NCBI GenBank assembly: GCA_017651465.1
Contig: JAGCCX010000083.1
Coordinates: 1 to 42,481 of the forward strand
Direction: 5' to 3'
Length of the DNA stretch: 42,481 nucleotides
From: Bacteroidales bacterium
GTDB taxonomy: Bacteria > Bacteroidota > Bacteroidia > Bacteroidales > UBA932
Shown here: positions 33,939 through 42,120 of the stretch, piece by piece
How the letters are laid out: every line of letters starts with the position of its first letter
Position numbering within the stretch: the stretch's first letter is position 1
Program-made: the position numbers and the translations under genes
Notes under the pieces: generated by a model
The model's input: the letters and a program-made list of their open reading frames with translations, nothing else
What the model was told of the DNA's origin: nothing
The model's database searches: none

Positions 33939-34610
33939 ATGAAGAAACAAATCGCCCTGCTGCTTCTCGCAGCAACCCTGGTTTTGACCTCCTGCGGAGC
34001 ATCTAAGTTCTACGCAGGCAAGGCGGCCGACATAGCTCCCATAGCCCTGGTCAGTCCGTACTCCCACCTGACTGATGCGGTAGGTGATTTTCAGACCGAT
34101 TATGTAGAGGGCCCTTCGCTGTTCAACCAGCAACTGATATCGGAGGCCGTGAGCCAGATAGGGCTTCCTGTAAGCAAAACTGTCGGTTTTGATTACAAAA
34201 AGCAAGATGCGGCCATAAGCACCTGGATGCTCCGCCTTTCGGAAATCGGTGCCGCCAGGGCAAAAGACCTGGAGGTTCCCACGCAGATTGTGGAAGCCGT
34301 CAAAAAGAGCGGCTGCGACTACGGACTGCTGATTACCGACGTGGGTTACGTCAAAAACATCCACGAATATCAGGCAGAACTGGCTCTCGAATCAAGCCAG
34401 AAAGTTTTAGGCCTGCTCAAGAACGGCGAGTTAGACCTCTCGAAAGACACCGAGGCCTGTATGAGCGGAGTGTTCTCCGTAATCTTTGACAGCCGGACCG
34501 GCAAGCCCGTCTGGTTCGGTTCCCTGCCCCGGAGCTACAAGAACAATCCCATCGACAGCGAAAGCATCATTCAGCAGATGGAAAAACTCTTCAAGGATTT
34601 TCTGAAATAA
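33939..34610 (+). CDS. Unidentified lipoprotein
   Basis: 223 residues with lipoprotein signal MKKQIALLLLAATLVLTSC (Cys19). The mature part is mixed alpha/beta with VGFDYKKQDAAISTWMLRLS, a segment ending KSGCDYGLLITDVGYVKNI, and a late VFSVIFDSRTGKPVWFGSLP. The last strand pattern (aspartate-x-arginine-thr-gly-lys-pro-val-trp) is like lipoproteins that report on envelope state, but I do not recognise the family. One base after the LolA-like gene, so co-transcribed. Its last 20 bases overlap the end of the convergent gene at 34591-35616. Confidence 0.78.
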   Translation: MKKQIALLLLAATLVLTSCGASKFYAGKAADIAPIALVSPYSHLTDAVGDFQTDYVEGPSLFNQQLISEAVSQIGLPVSKTVGFDYKKQDAAISTWMLRLSEIGAARAKDLEVPTQIVEAVKKSGCDYGLLITDVGYVKNIHEYQAELALESSQKVLGLLKNGELDLSKDTEACMSGVFSVIFDSRTGKPVWFGSLPRSYKNNPIDSESIIQQMEKLFKDFLK

Positions 34611-35616
34611 ATTCTTTGAAGACCAACTGGTTATCCGACACGGTATTGATCTCTTCATCATCGGAGACCAATTTCGTTTCGGTAAGAATGCCCACCTGGC
34701 TCGGCCAGCCGGTGGGTAGATGTATTACCCAAAGCCAATACTTGTCAAGAGTTACCTGAAGGTGGCTGTCAACAGCCTCCTGCAGCCAACTATCCCAGGA
34801 CTCCTGGTATTCATCTTCATCGGCAGTGGATTGCCTGAACCCGTCCATAACTGCCTCTTCCAAATAGGGCATCAAAGTATCGTTTCCGAGCGAAGCGTGA
34901 CCTCTGATGACTACAAATGTGGTGTCGGACTGCGCCGAATCGACCCAGAACGATTGTTCTGTTTCAAATGAATGGCCAAAGACGGCGTCGATCTTGGTAT
35001 TTACATTATAGACCCTGGTTGTATCCAGCCTGAGCCCGTGAAAGAAAAGCATATTCGTGAGCGTCGGGACAGTGTTGTTGTAAAGCGCGTCGGAATCGCC
35101 GAACTGAGATGACAACCCGCCGGCCAGAGCTTTCAAGCGCTCTTTTTGCTTTGCTTTTAACGCGTGCCCTTTCTGTTTGATGAACTCATCGCACCACTTG
35201 GGAAGCTCCTCCAGAACACGTTCGCTCTCCGAATAAATATTATAAAAAGATTTCAGGTCGCCGCATTCGTCCGTAAGGTAATCCAGCTGCACACGGCCTA
35301 TCATATCGGACATAAATTCGGCGTCCAGCGGATCATCCACGGTGGAAGTTACCACGTCTTTCATAGTCAGGCGCAGGATATAAGAAGTATCGGTCTGGTC
35401 GACGACTTCAAAATAATCATTTTCAGAACTGGACAACAATACTTCTTCTTCGCCGCTTTTGTAAATTCGCTTTGTAGAGCTCTCGACTGAGTACATAACT
35501 TTATCGCCTTTATCCCAATAGGCGACAACCTGCACGGTGGAATCCGGCATCATCTGGGCGCCGGCCGAAAAACACGCCAGCAGGACAAATGCAGAAAGAA
35601 CAATTGCTTTTTTCAT
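34591..35616 (-). CDS. Unidentified secreted protein
   Basis: 341 residues from the ATG at 35616, with signal peptide MKKAIVLSAFVLLACFSAGA; the ATG 16 codons upstream lies in promoter sequence. The mature part has the tryptophan/tyrosine-rich start VVAYWDKGDKVMYSVESSTK, a long helical middle (KQKGHALKAKQKERLKALAG) and a C-terminal beta part. No lipobox match is convincing, since the Cys at about 15 lies inside the hydrophobic core. I do not recognise the family. Its stop overlaps the convergent lipoprotein gene by 20 bases. Confidence 0.78.
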   Translation of the reverse strand: MKKAIVLSAFVLLACFSAGAQMMPDSTVQVVAYWDKGDKVMYSVESSTKRIYKSGEEEVLLSSSENDYFEVVDQTDTSYILRLTMKDVVTSTVDDPLDAEFMSDMIGRVQLDYLTDECGDLKSFYNIYSESERVLEELPKWCDEFIKQKGHALKAKQKERLKALAGGLSSQFGDSDALYNNTVPTLTNMLFFHGLRLDTTRVYNVNTKIDAVFGHSFETEQSFWVDSAQSDTTFVVIRGHASLGNDTLMPYLEEAVMDGFRQSTADEDEYQESWDSWLQEAVDSHLQVTLDKYWLWVIHLPTGWPSQVGILTETKLVSDDEEINTVSDNQLVFKEFISENP

Positions 35617-35621
35617 ATTCG

Positions 35622-35648
35622 CAAAGTTAGCATAAAAAGCTATATTTG
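35622..35648. promoter_or_regulatory. Divergent TAnnTTTG boxes at 35.6 kb
   Basis: Minus-strand TAACTTTG (35629-35622) is 5 bases before the ATG at 35616. Plus-strand TATATTTG (35641-35648) is 50 bases before the ATG at 35699. The plus-strand leader holds GGAG and CTCC about 20 bases apart, which could form a small hairpin. Confidence 0.6.
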
Positions 35649-35698
35649 TATCCAGGAGGCACATTTATTGTAACTCCTGACATCAAATTAACTGCGTT

Positions 35699-36259
35699 AT
35701 GAAGTATATTCTGAGCATATTTGCAGCCGCTATGCTGTGCCTTTCGGCAGCAGCACAGGACCATCTTTCCTTTGAGGGCATTCCTATCGAAGGCCCCCTG
35801 TCCAGCTTTGTCGACAAGCTTAAAGAGGCCGGATTCAAAGAGTGGGAGGACGACGTTGCCCGCACCCTGCTCAAGGGTAAGCTGTTCGGCCGCGAATGCA
35901 CCTTGATAGTAAAGTCCAATCCCGACAGCGGCGAGGTGTACGCAGTAACCGCAACCTTTGCCATACGCAATAGCTGGAGACTCTGCAAAGAAGATTACAT
36001 CGCTGCCCAGGAAGGACTTAACAAGCAGTTCGGCCGTCCTACAAGGATAGAAAAGTTCGAACGCCCTTTCCGCGAGGGCGACGGGCTTGAACTGCACCAT
36101 CTCAATATGGGGCTGTGCAAGTGGATCTCTACCTACAACACGCCCTGCGGCCCCGTGACGCTGCGCCTTGCTCCCGTGATTGTCAACAACGGGCAGCTGG
36201 TAGTGCTCTGGGAAGACAAGATCAACTCGGAGCAGATGTCGGCAAAGACGGGCGAGTAG
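35699..36259 (+). CDS. Unidentified secreted protein
   Basis: 186 residues with signal peptide MKYILSIFAAAMLCLSAAAQ. The mature protein opens DHLSFEGIPIEGPLSSFVDK, followed by a Lys-rich helix (KLKEAGFKEW) and a sheet region VYAVTATFAIRNSW. Similar small Bacteroidota proteins with the opening F-x-G-I-P-I-x-G are common, but the function is not known to me. It ends 6 bases before the convergent exporter gene stop. Confidence 0.8.
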   Translation: MKYILSIFAAAMLCLSAAAQDHLSFEGIPIEGPLSSFVDKLKEAGFKEWEDDVARTLLKGKLFGRECTLIVKSNPDSGEVYAVTATFAIRNSWRLCKEDYIAAQEGLNKQFGRPTRIEKFERPFREGDGLELHHLNMGLCKWISTYNTPCGPVTLRLAPVIVNNGQLVVLWEDKINSEQMSAKTGE

Positions 36260-36265
36260 AAAAGC

Positions 36266-36742
36266 CTATTTGAACAGATTTATTGCCCCGAAGACGCCCA
36301 GCGACGCCAGCAGCATAATCACTCCGGCGAGCACCACACCCAGCATAACGTAGAGCACGCTCTTCTTGAAATCCATATTCAAGATGCTGGCGGCGAGGGT
36401 ACCTGTCCACGCGCCGGTACCGGGCAGTGGAATGCCCACGAAAAGCAGCAATGCCCAGTAAAGACCGTGCCCGGCCTTGGACTCAAGCTTGCGGCCGCCT
36501 TTCTCGCCCTTTTCGAGGCACCAGCTGAAAAACTTCCCTATGTATTTCTTATCCTTCCCCCACTCCAGGATACGCCGCGCGAAAAGGAAGATGAACGGCA
36601 CGGGCAACATATTGCCAATCACTGCGATAATATACGAAGGCACAAGCGGGAGCTCGTAAGCGACTGCTGCAGGAATAGCGCCCCTTAGCTCTACCAGCGG
36701 CACCATCGATATGAGGAAAATGATCAGGTACTTCTTAAACAC
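36266..36742 (-). CDS. Small multidrug-export-type membrane protein (PF06695)
   Basis: About 158 residues if started at the GTG at 36742. Family marks are ISMVPLVELRGAIPAAVAY, a helix AVIGNMLPVPFIFLFARRIL and a late VGIPLPGTGAWTGTLAAS, with about four to five membrane segments. The start is uncertain. The GTG lies 5 bases after a TAnnTTTG box, as the starts of several neighbours do, and keeps the hydrophobic lead FKKYLIIFLIS. An ATG at 36706 would trim that helix; an ATG at 36865 lies inside the divergent kinase gene. Export of drugs is a family label, not a shown role. Confidence 0.82.
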   Translation of the reverse strand: MFKKYLIIFLISMVPLVELRGAIPAAVAYELPLVPSYIIAVIGNMLPVPFIFLFARRILEWGKDKKYIGKFFSWCLEKGEKGGRKLESKAGHGLYWALLLFVGIPLPGTGAWTGTLAASILNMDFKKSVLYVMLGVVLAGVIMLLASLGVFGAINLFK

Positions 36743-36747
36743 GGGTA

Positions 36748-36785
36748 CAAAGATAGCATTTTTCAAAGAATCCTTTGTATCTTTG
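36748..36785. promoter_or_regulatory. Divergent TAnnTTTG boxes between the exporter and the PfkB kinase
   Basis: Minus-strand TATCTTTG (36755-36748) is 5 bases before the GTG at 36742. Plus-strand TATCTTTG (36778-36785) is 6 bases before the ATG at 36792. Both start codons would sit at or next to the predicted first base of the mRNA. Confidence 0.65.
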
Positions 36786-36791
36786 TGGGTT

Positions 36792-37787
36792 ATGAAATCT
36801 ATTCTCGGAATTGGCAATGCCCTGACGGATATTCTGGCCGTACTGCCGGACGATTCGCTGCTCAAAACCTACCATCTGCCCAAGGGCAGTATGCAGCACG
36901 TTGATATGGAAACGGGCGATATGATATGGGCCGCTCTCAAGCCGCTCGGCGTTAAATACGTTGCCGGCGGCAGCGCTGCCAACACCATAGTCTGCACATC
37001 CATTTTCGGTATGCCGTCGAGCTTCATAGGCAAGATCGGAGACGACGAGCTGGGCCTGCTGTTCAAGAGCGACCAGGAGCAATACGGAGTTAATACCCTG
37101 CTCCTCAAGAGCGAGCACTCCAGCGGACGCAGTATGGTATTTGTGAGCGGAGGCAATGCCGAGCGCACCTTTGCCGTATATCTCGGAGCCGCCCTCGACC
37201 TTGTGCCCGAAGACCTCAAGCCCGAGTACTTTATGGGGCACGACTACTTCCATATCGAGGGATATCTGGTTCAGAACCAGGCACTTATCCGCAAGGCCGT
37301 AGAGCTCGCCCACGAGGCCGGCTGCATAATCTCGCTGGATATGGCCTCATACAACGTGGTAGAGAGCAACAACGCATTCCTGCACGATATCATCGACCGC
37401 TACGTGGATATAGTGTTTGCCAACGAAACCGAGGGCCGCGCATTCACCAAGCTGGAAAGCACCAGGGAAATCCTGGACGAAATAAGCACCCACTGCAAAA
37501 TAGCCGTACTCAAGGTCGGCAAGGACGGCAGCTGGGTTAAGTCGGCCGACGAAGAGCACTACATCGAGGCCTGGCCCGCAAATACCATCGACGCCACCGG
37601 CGCCGGCGACACTTATGCGGCTGGATTCCTGTATGCACATTCGCTCGGTATGCCTCTTAAGGTTTGCGGAGAGGTGGGTTCCATAATCGCCGCCAAGGTG
37701 GTGGAGGTTATAGGCACCAAGATCGACATCCCCCGCTGGAGGGATGCCAAGATTGAAATCCGGGATCTTATTTCCAAGTACGAATAA
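36792..37787 (+). CDS. PfkB-family kinase, probably adenosine kinase
   Basis: 331 residues from the ATG at 36792 (an upstream frame extension is promoter sequence). The ribokinase fold is clear: MKSILGIGNALTDILAVLPD, VAGGSAANTIVCTSIFG, FIGKIGDDELG, the ATP/catalytic DATGAGDTYAAGFLYAHSLG near 275-290, and VFANETEGRAF. The catalytic base Asp sits in GAGD. Length and motif spacing match Bacteroidota genes labelled adenosine kinase, though sugar kinases of the same family cannot be ruled out. Its stop overlaps the next start (TAATG). Confidence 0.9.
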   Translation: MKSILGIGNALTDILAVLPDDSLLKTYHLPKGSMQHVDMETGDMIWAALKPLGVKYVAGGSAANTIVCTSIFGMPSSFIGKIGDDELGLLFKSDQEQYGVNTLLLKSEHSSGRSMVFVSGGNAERTFAVYLGAALDLVPEDLKPEYFMGHDYFHIEGYLVQNQALIRKAVELAHEAGCIISLDMASYNVVESNNAFLHDIIDRYVDIVFANETEGRAFTKLESTREILDEISTHCKIAVLKVGKDGSWVKSADEEHYIEAWPANTIDATGAGDTYAAGFLYAHSLGMPLKVCGEVGSIIAAKVVEVIGTKIDIPRWRDAKIEIRDLISKYE

Positions 37788-38215
37788 TGGGCTTCACTCG
37801 CAAGTTGGTTCGCGCTTTCGCGCTCCGGGCGCATCGCAGCAAGGTTCCCACCAGGCTTATACCTCTGACGGAAATCCGCAGCGCCGTGGTGTACGTGAAT
37901 GCGGTGGAGCCATATTGCGAGCCGTTCAAGCTCAAGCTCAAAGACTTTTTCGGCAAGAGGGGCATAGAACTCAAGATCATCGGGGAGTTCGACAAGGACC
38001 TGCGTACCGACTCCGACTTCTTCCTCTCCCTCAATCCCAAACCTTGCATCAACGAGCGCTATGCAGCCACGAGCAGCACCGCCCGTTTCAAGGCCGGACG
38101 CCATCAGCTCAAAGGTGGCGTCTATGACCTCGTGGTGAGCGACACCACCCCCGAGCCCGTTGCAATGAAAGAGGCTTTTGAAGTAATTGAAAAAATGCTA
38201 AACAACATCAAATAA
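37787..38215 (+). CDS. Conserved Bacteroidota protein, likely DUF6913
   Basis: 142 residues, basic N-terminus (MGFTRKLVRAFALRAHRSKV), then IRSAVVYVNAVEPYCEPFKL, a conserved NPKPCINERYAATSSTARFK and an end HQLKGGVYDLVVSDTTPEPV. This looks like the short cytoplasmic Bacteroidota family DUF6913, of unknown function. Translationally coupled by one base to the kinase upstream and 9 bases before nfnA. Confidence 0.78.
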   Translation: MGFTRKLVRAFALRAHRSKVPTRLIPLTEIRSAVVYVNAVEPYCEPFKLKLKDFFGKRGIELKIIGEFDKDLRTDSDFFLSLNPKPCINERYAATSSTARFKAGRHQLKGGVYDLVVSDTTPEPVAMKEAFEVIEKMLNNIK

Positions 38216-38224
38216 ACTAAAACA

Positions 38225-39085
38225 ATGTTTGAAATTTTGTCAAAAGAGATGCTGACCCCCATCATCTGCCGGATGAAGGTTCACGCCCCCAGGCTTGCCG
38301 CAGCGGCCCAGCCCGGAGAGTTCCTCATCGTCCGCGCCGACGAGAAGGGCGAACGCATTCCGCTTACTATCAGTGACTTCGATCGCGAGAAGGGCACTGT
38401 GACCATCGTTACCCAAAAAATCGGCGCATCTACCGCCGACATCATTGCCTACGAGCAGGGCGAGTGTTTCGCCGACGTAGTGGGCCCTCTGGGACAACCT
38501 TCCGACTTTGTGAAGATGCCCGAAGAGGAGTTCAAGAAGCAGCGTTACATCCTTATCGCCGGCGGTCTGGGCACCGCTCCCGTATATCCTCAGGCCAAAT
38601 GGCTCAAGGAGCACGGAGTTCCCGTGGACGTCATCATTGGCGCCAAGACCAAAGACCTGCTCATCTATGTCGATGAGATGAAGGACGTTTGCGACAACCT
38701 GTTCGTCTGCACCGACGACGGCTCGTTCGGATTCAAAGGAATGGGCACCAATATGCTCGAGCACGTGGTCGGCGAGGGGCACAGTTACACCCAGGCCGTC
38801 ATCATCGGCCCTATGATAATGATGAAATTCACCACCCTCACTTGCAAGAAGCTCGGCATCCCCGCCGTGGTGAGCCTGAACACCCTTATGGTGGACGGCA
38901 CCGGAATGTGCGGAGCCTGCCGCGTGAGCGTAGGCGGAAAGACCCGCTTCGCTTGCGTCGAGGGTCCCGAATTCGACGGTTACGAGGTCGATTTCGACGA
39001 GGCGATGCGCCGCCAGGGCCAGTACAAGGCCGAAGAAGCTGCAGTCAATGAACACCACGTTTGTAAAATAGGGAGGGGACAATAA
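38225..39085 (+). CDS. nfnA: NfnA-type FAD/NAD-binding subunit (sulfide dehydrogenase beta / ferredoxin-NADP reductase small subunit)
   Basis: 286 residues. N-terminal FAD domain with PGEFLIVRADEKGERIPLTI, then an NAD(P) domain with YILIAGGLGTAPVYPQAKWL. A [2Fe-2S] cluster loop near the C-terminus has DGTGMCGACRVSVGGKTRFA followed by a Cys. Family members pair with the GltA-like large subunit. In Thermotoga and Clostridium the pair bifurcates electrons between NADH, ferredoxin and NADP. In other hosts it is described as a sulfide dehydrogenase. Its stop overlaps the start of the large subunit by one base. Confidence 0.9.
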   Translation: MFEILSKEMLTPIICRMKVHAPRLAAAAQPGEFLIVRADEKGERIPLTISDFDREKGTVTIVTQKIGASTADIIAYEQGECFADVVGPLGQPSDFVKMPEEEFKKQRYILIAGGLGTAPVYPQAKWLKEHGVPVDVIIGAKTKDLLIYVDEMKDVCDNLFVCTDDGSFGFKGMGTNMLEHVVGEGHSYTQAVIIGPMIMMKFTTLTCKKLGIPAVVSLNTLMVDGTGMCGACRVSVGGKTRFACVEGPEFDGYEVDFDEAMRRQGQYKAEEAAVNEHHVCKIGRGQ

Positions 39086-40461
39086 TGGCTAACAGAATAC
39101 CCAGAGTCGCGGTCCGCGAGCAGGATCCCAAGGTCCGCGCAACCAATTTCGAAGAAGTCTGCTACGGTTACAACCGCGAGGAGGCGATGCTTGAAGCTTC
39201 ACGCTGCCTGCATTGCAAGAACCCGCGCTGCGTTACCGCCTGCCCCGTGAACATCCAGATCCCCGAATTCATTGCCAAGGTGTGCGAAGGGGACTTCGAT
39301 GGCGCTGCAGCCATCATTGCCGAAGACAGCTCTCTTCCCGCAGTATGCGGACGCGTCTGCCCGCAGGAGACCCAGTGCGAGGGCAGTTGCATCCTCGGAG
39401 TTAAGGGCGAGCCCGTGGCAATCGGCAAACTGGAAAGGTTCGTCGCCGACGAGTCTCTCGGTCACGCATCCACCAACTGCGCTCCCGCCAACGGCATCAA
39501 GGTGGCTGTGGTGGGTTCCGGTCCTGCAGGCCTTGCCTGCGCCAGCGACCTCGCCAAGTGGGGTTATGATGTAACCATCTTCGAGGCGCTTCACAAAGCC
39601 GGCGGCGTGCTGGAATACGGTATCCCCGAGTTCCGTCTGCCCAAAGACAAAGTGCTCAAAATCGAGATTGAAGAAGTACGCAGGCTCGGTGTGAAGATCG
39701 AGACCGACGTCATCATAGGCAAGACCGTCACCATCGATTCACTTATGGACGAGGAAGGCTTCAAGGCCGTGTTCATCGGCAGCGGTGCTGGTCTGCCCAA
39801 GTTTATGGGCATACCCGGCGAGAACCTCTGCGGCGTATTCTCCGCCAACGAGTTCCTTACCCGCAACAACCTGATGAAGGCCTGGAGGGAGGATTATCTT
39901 ACTCCTATCCACGCCGGCAAGAAGGTGTGTGTGGTGGGCGGCGGCAATGTGGCTATGGATGCCGCACGTACCGCCCTCAGGCTCGGCGCCGAGGTGCACA
40001 TCGTGTACAGGCGTACCGAAGCCGAGCTTCCCGCCCGCCGCGAGGAAGTGCATCACGCTATGGAAGAAGGTATCATATTCGATATGCTCACCAACCCCGT
40101 AGAGATAATTGGTGACGAGAAGGGCTGGGTGAAGGCTCTCAAGTGCATCCGTATGGAGCTGGGTGAGCCCGACGAGAGCGGACGCCGCAGTCCAGTGCCC
40201 ATCCCCGGCAGCGAATTCGAGATCGACACCGAGACCGTGATTATGGCTCTCGGAACATCTCCCAACCCTATGATTTCCAAGACCACCGAAGGTCTGGAGG
40301 TGAACAGGCGCGGTTGCCTGGTGGCCAACGAAGTGGGTGCCACCACCCGCCCGGGCGTCTTCGCCGGAGGCGATGCCGTTACCGGTGCCGCCACCGTCAT
40401 CCTGGCTATGGGAGCCGGCCGCACCGCCGCGAAAGCGATTGATCAGTATTTACGTCAATAG
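39085..40461 (+). CDS. nfnB: NfnB-type large subunit (glutamate synthase small-chain-like, NADPH-dependent)
   Basis: 458 residues. The N-terminal domain holds the Fe-S cysteines in ASRCLHCKNPRCVTACPV, with VCGRVCPQETQCEGSC further on. Two dinucleotide-binding folds follow: VAVVGSGPAGLACASDLAKW and KVCVVGGGNVAMDAARTALR, then ALGTSPNP and FAGGDAVTGAATVILAMGAG. This is the GltD/GltA type used as the NfnB subunit. The gene directly upstream is the small subunit, and a purine-rich GGGAGGGG lies 8 bases before the start. Often annotated glutamate synthase (NADPH) or sulfide dehydrogenase alpha; the pairing favours Nfn. It ends 7 bases into the convergent esterase gene. Confidence 0.92.
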   Translation: MANRIPRVAVREQDPKVRATNFEEVCYGYNREEAMLEASRCLHCKNPRCVTACPVNIQIPEFIAKVCEGDFDGAAAIIAEDSSLPAVCGRVCPQETQCEGSCILGVKGEPVAIGKLERFVADESLGHASTNCAPANGIKVAVVGSGPAGLACASDLAKWGYDVTIFEALHKAGGVLEYGIPEFRLPKDKVLKIEIEEVRRLGVKIETDVIIGKTVTIDSLMDEEGFKAVFIGSGAGLPKFMGIPGENLCGVFSANEFLTRNNLMKAWREDYLTPIHAGKKVCVVGGGNVAMDAARTALRLGAEVHIVYRRTEAELPARREEVHHAMEEGIIFDMLTNPVEIIGDEKGWVKALKCIRMELGEPDESGRRSPVPIPGSEFEIDTETVIMALGTSPNPMISKTTEGLEVNRRGCLVANEVGATTRPGVFAGGDAVTGAATVILAMGAGRTAAKAIDQYLRQ

Positions 40462-41318
40462 CCGAAGCCAAGGGAGACGAATGTAAGAACTTCGGGAAGG
40501 GCGGTCCGCCAGTATTCGCTGCTGTGCGTGCCCTCCCTCACCCGGAGCTGGGCGCAAGGAAAACCAAGCATCCGCATCTCTTTATAGAGGTTAATGCTCC
40601 CGTCAAGCAGATAATCATCGTCGCCGCAGTCAACGTACCAACGTACTGCGGCGATTGCTTTCTGCTTGTCGGCCGGAGCGTCGCGCAGGTAGGCGGGCAT
40701 ATCGTTATACTCCACCTGGTCGATGTACTCTCCCATCTCAGGGCGGTCTTTGTAGCCGTCGGGGCGTCCCTGCAGGCGCGCGCTCAGCGGGCAGGCGGAG
40801 CTCCAGTACTCCGGACGGTGCATTGCGAACATAGTGGTGCCGTGCCCTCCCATCGACAAGCCGGCAATGGCCCTGTGCGCGCTGTCGCCTATGATGCGGT
40901 AGCGGCTCTCGATGGCCGGAATAAACTCATCGAAGAAGAAATCCTCGTAACGCCAGCCGGGGTAATTGAAGTATCCCATATAGCGCCCAACGTTGTCGGG
41001 CCCGTCGCCGGAAGCATCGGGCATCACAATTATCATAGGCGTGCAGAAGCCCGAGTCGGTGCGCCAGTCGGCAATGAGTTTCATATTGTAGCTCTTGGCC
41101 CAGGTCTGGTACGAACCGTGGGCTCCGTGAAGCAGGTAAAGCACAGGATAGGAGCGCTCGGGATGCAGATCGTAGTCTTTGGGCAGGTACACATTGTACT
41201 TCTTGTCCGCCCCCAGGATCTTGCTGCTCACAACTCCGGTCTCGATGCGGCTGTCATTGCCCGCCGAGGCGCTCAGGGCCATCAGCAGGGAGAGTAAGGA
41301 AAGAACTATTCGTTTCAT
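40455..41318 (-). CDS. Secreted esterase D/feruloyl-esterase-type hydrolase
   Basis: 287 residues with a signal peptide (MKRIVLSLLSLLMALSASAG). The alpha/beta-hydrolase set is present: SYPVLYLLHGAHGSYQTWAK, MIIVMPDASGDG, the nucleophile elbow AIAGLSMGGHGTTMFAMH (Ser in G-x-S-x-G), the acid Asp in VDCGDDDYLLDG and His in REGTHSSEYWRTALPEVL. This matches PF00756 esterases such as acetyl xylan, feruloyl or S-formylglutathione types. A periplasmic carbohydrate esterase is likely, given the signal peptide; the substrate is unknown. It is convergent with nfnB, overlapping by 7 bases. The start lies 5 bases after a TAnnTTTG box. Confidence 0.93.
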   Translation of the reverse strand: MKRIVLSLLSLLMALSASAGNDSRIETGVVSSKILGADKKYNVYLPKDYDLHPERSYPVLYLLHGAHGSYQTWAKSYNMKLIADWRTDSGFCTPMIIVMPDASGDGPDNVGRYMGYFNYPGWRYEDFFFDEFIPAIESRYRIIGDSAHRAIAGLSMGGHGTTMFAMHRPEYWSSACPLSARLQGRPDGYKDRPEMGEYIDQVEYNDMPAYLRDAPADKQKAIAAVRWYVDCGDDDYLLDGSINLYKEMRMLGFPCAQLRVREGTHSSEYWRTALPEVLTFVSLGFGY

Positions 41319-41323
41319 ATCAG

Positions 41324-41331
41324 CAAAACTA
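41324..41331 (-). promoter_or_regulatory. TAnnTTTG promoter box for the esterase gene
   Basis: TAGTTTTG on the minus strand, 5 bases before the ATG at 41318. No clear -33 partner. Confidence 0.55.
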
Positions 41332-41354
41332 ACAAAATCATTCCGATTTACGCC

Positions 41355-42035
41355 CTATCCCCTGGAGAAAGCGTTGACTATACTCCCTACTACAGTACGG
41401 GAAGTGGTACCGGCGGAGCCGCGGGCCGAGCCGTGGTACTGGCCGGCTCCGGTAGTGAGTACAATCTGCCTGATATTCGAGGGATTGATTCCGGCTCCCG
41501 GCATAATGCTTATGCGCCCGGCGGCCTGCTCGACAAGGCTCGCTATAAGGGCGCAGCCTTCCAGGGCCGAAGGAGCGTGACCGGAGGTGAGAAGGGTGTC
41601 ACAGCCAAGGGCGATGATGTCTTCAAGGGCCGTGCGTGGCTCGGCACACTCGTCGAAAGCCCGGTGGAAGGTAACTTCGAGAGGACGGGCAGCCCGAATG
41701 AAGCGGGATACAAGGGGGACGTCGATCTGGCCGTCAGGAGTGAGGGCCCCTATAACTACTCCATTGACTTTCAGCCGTTTACAAATGGCGATGTGCTCCA
41801 GAATCTCTTCCGCCTCCGAAGGAGAGTAGCAAAAGTTCCCTTCCCTTGGACGCACAAGGACATTTACGGGGATGCTTACAGCCTCAAGGACTTCGGCTAT
41901 GAGCCGCTCCGAAGGGCTTACTCCGCCCACTTCGAGCCTGGAGCATAGTTCGATACGTCGCGCCCCGCCCTCCTGCGCCTCCACGGCATCCCGGACCGAC
42001 TGGCAGCAACACTCAAAAATAATCCCCCTTTGCAT
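41355..42035 (-). CDS. cutC: CutC family protein (copper homeostasis)
   Basis: 226 residues, the usual size. Motifs of the CutC TIM barrel are present: FECCCQSVRDAVEAQEGGAR, RIELCSRLEVGGVSPSERLI, VNVLVRPREGNFCYS, VNGVVIGALTPDGQID, VTFHRAFDECAEP and IMPGAGINPSNI. The triple Cys near residue 10 replaces the single Cys common at this site. CutC was linked to copper tolerance in E. coli, later attributed in part to a small RNA, so the enzyme's real activity is open. The start is 4 bases after a TAnnTTTG box and just beyond the rRNA terminator. Confidence 0.95.
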   Translation of the reverse strand: MQRGIIFECCCQSVRDAVEAQEGGARRIELCSRLEVGGVSPSERLIAEVLEAVSIPVNVLVRPREGNFCYSPSEAEEILEHIAICKRLKVNGVVIGALTPDGQIDVPLVSRFIRAARPLEVTFHRAFDECAEPRTALEDIIALGCDTLLTSGHAPSALEGCALIASLVEQAAGRISIMPGAGINPSNIRQIVLTTGAGQYHGSARGSAGTTSRTVVGSIVNAFSRG

Positions 42036-42039
42036 AAAG

Positions 42040-42047
42040 CAAAGATA
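42040..42047 (-). promoter_or_regulatory. TAnnTTTG promoter box for cutC
   Basis: TATCTTTG on the minus strand, 4 bases before the cutC ATG and 2 bases past the T-run of the distal rRNA terminator copy. The -33 region would fall inside the terminator stem. Confidence 0.6.
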
Positions 42048-42049
42048 GT

Positions 42050-42085
42050 AAAAAAAAGGCTCGGGTCATTTCTGACTCGAGCCTT
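42050..42085 (-). terminator. Distal copy of the rRNA operon terminator
   Basis: In the minus-strand transcript AAGGCTCGAGTCA-GAAA-TGACCCGAGCCTT forms a 13-base stem with one A-C mismatch and a GAAA loop, followed by a run of eight U. A second hairpin just upstream in the transcript, GCCC-TTCG-GGGC (42094-42105), carries a cUUCGg tetraloop, an exceptionally stable form. It stands before cutC and would stop rRNA read-through. Confidence 0.9.
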
Positions 42086-42120
42086 TCGAAAAGCGCCCCG
42101 AAGGGCAAACTGTATTTAAA

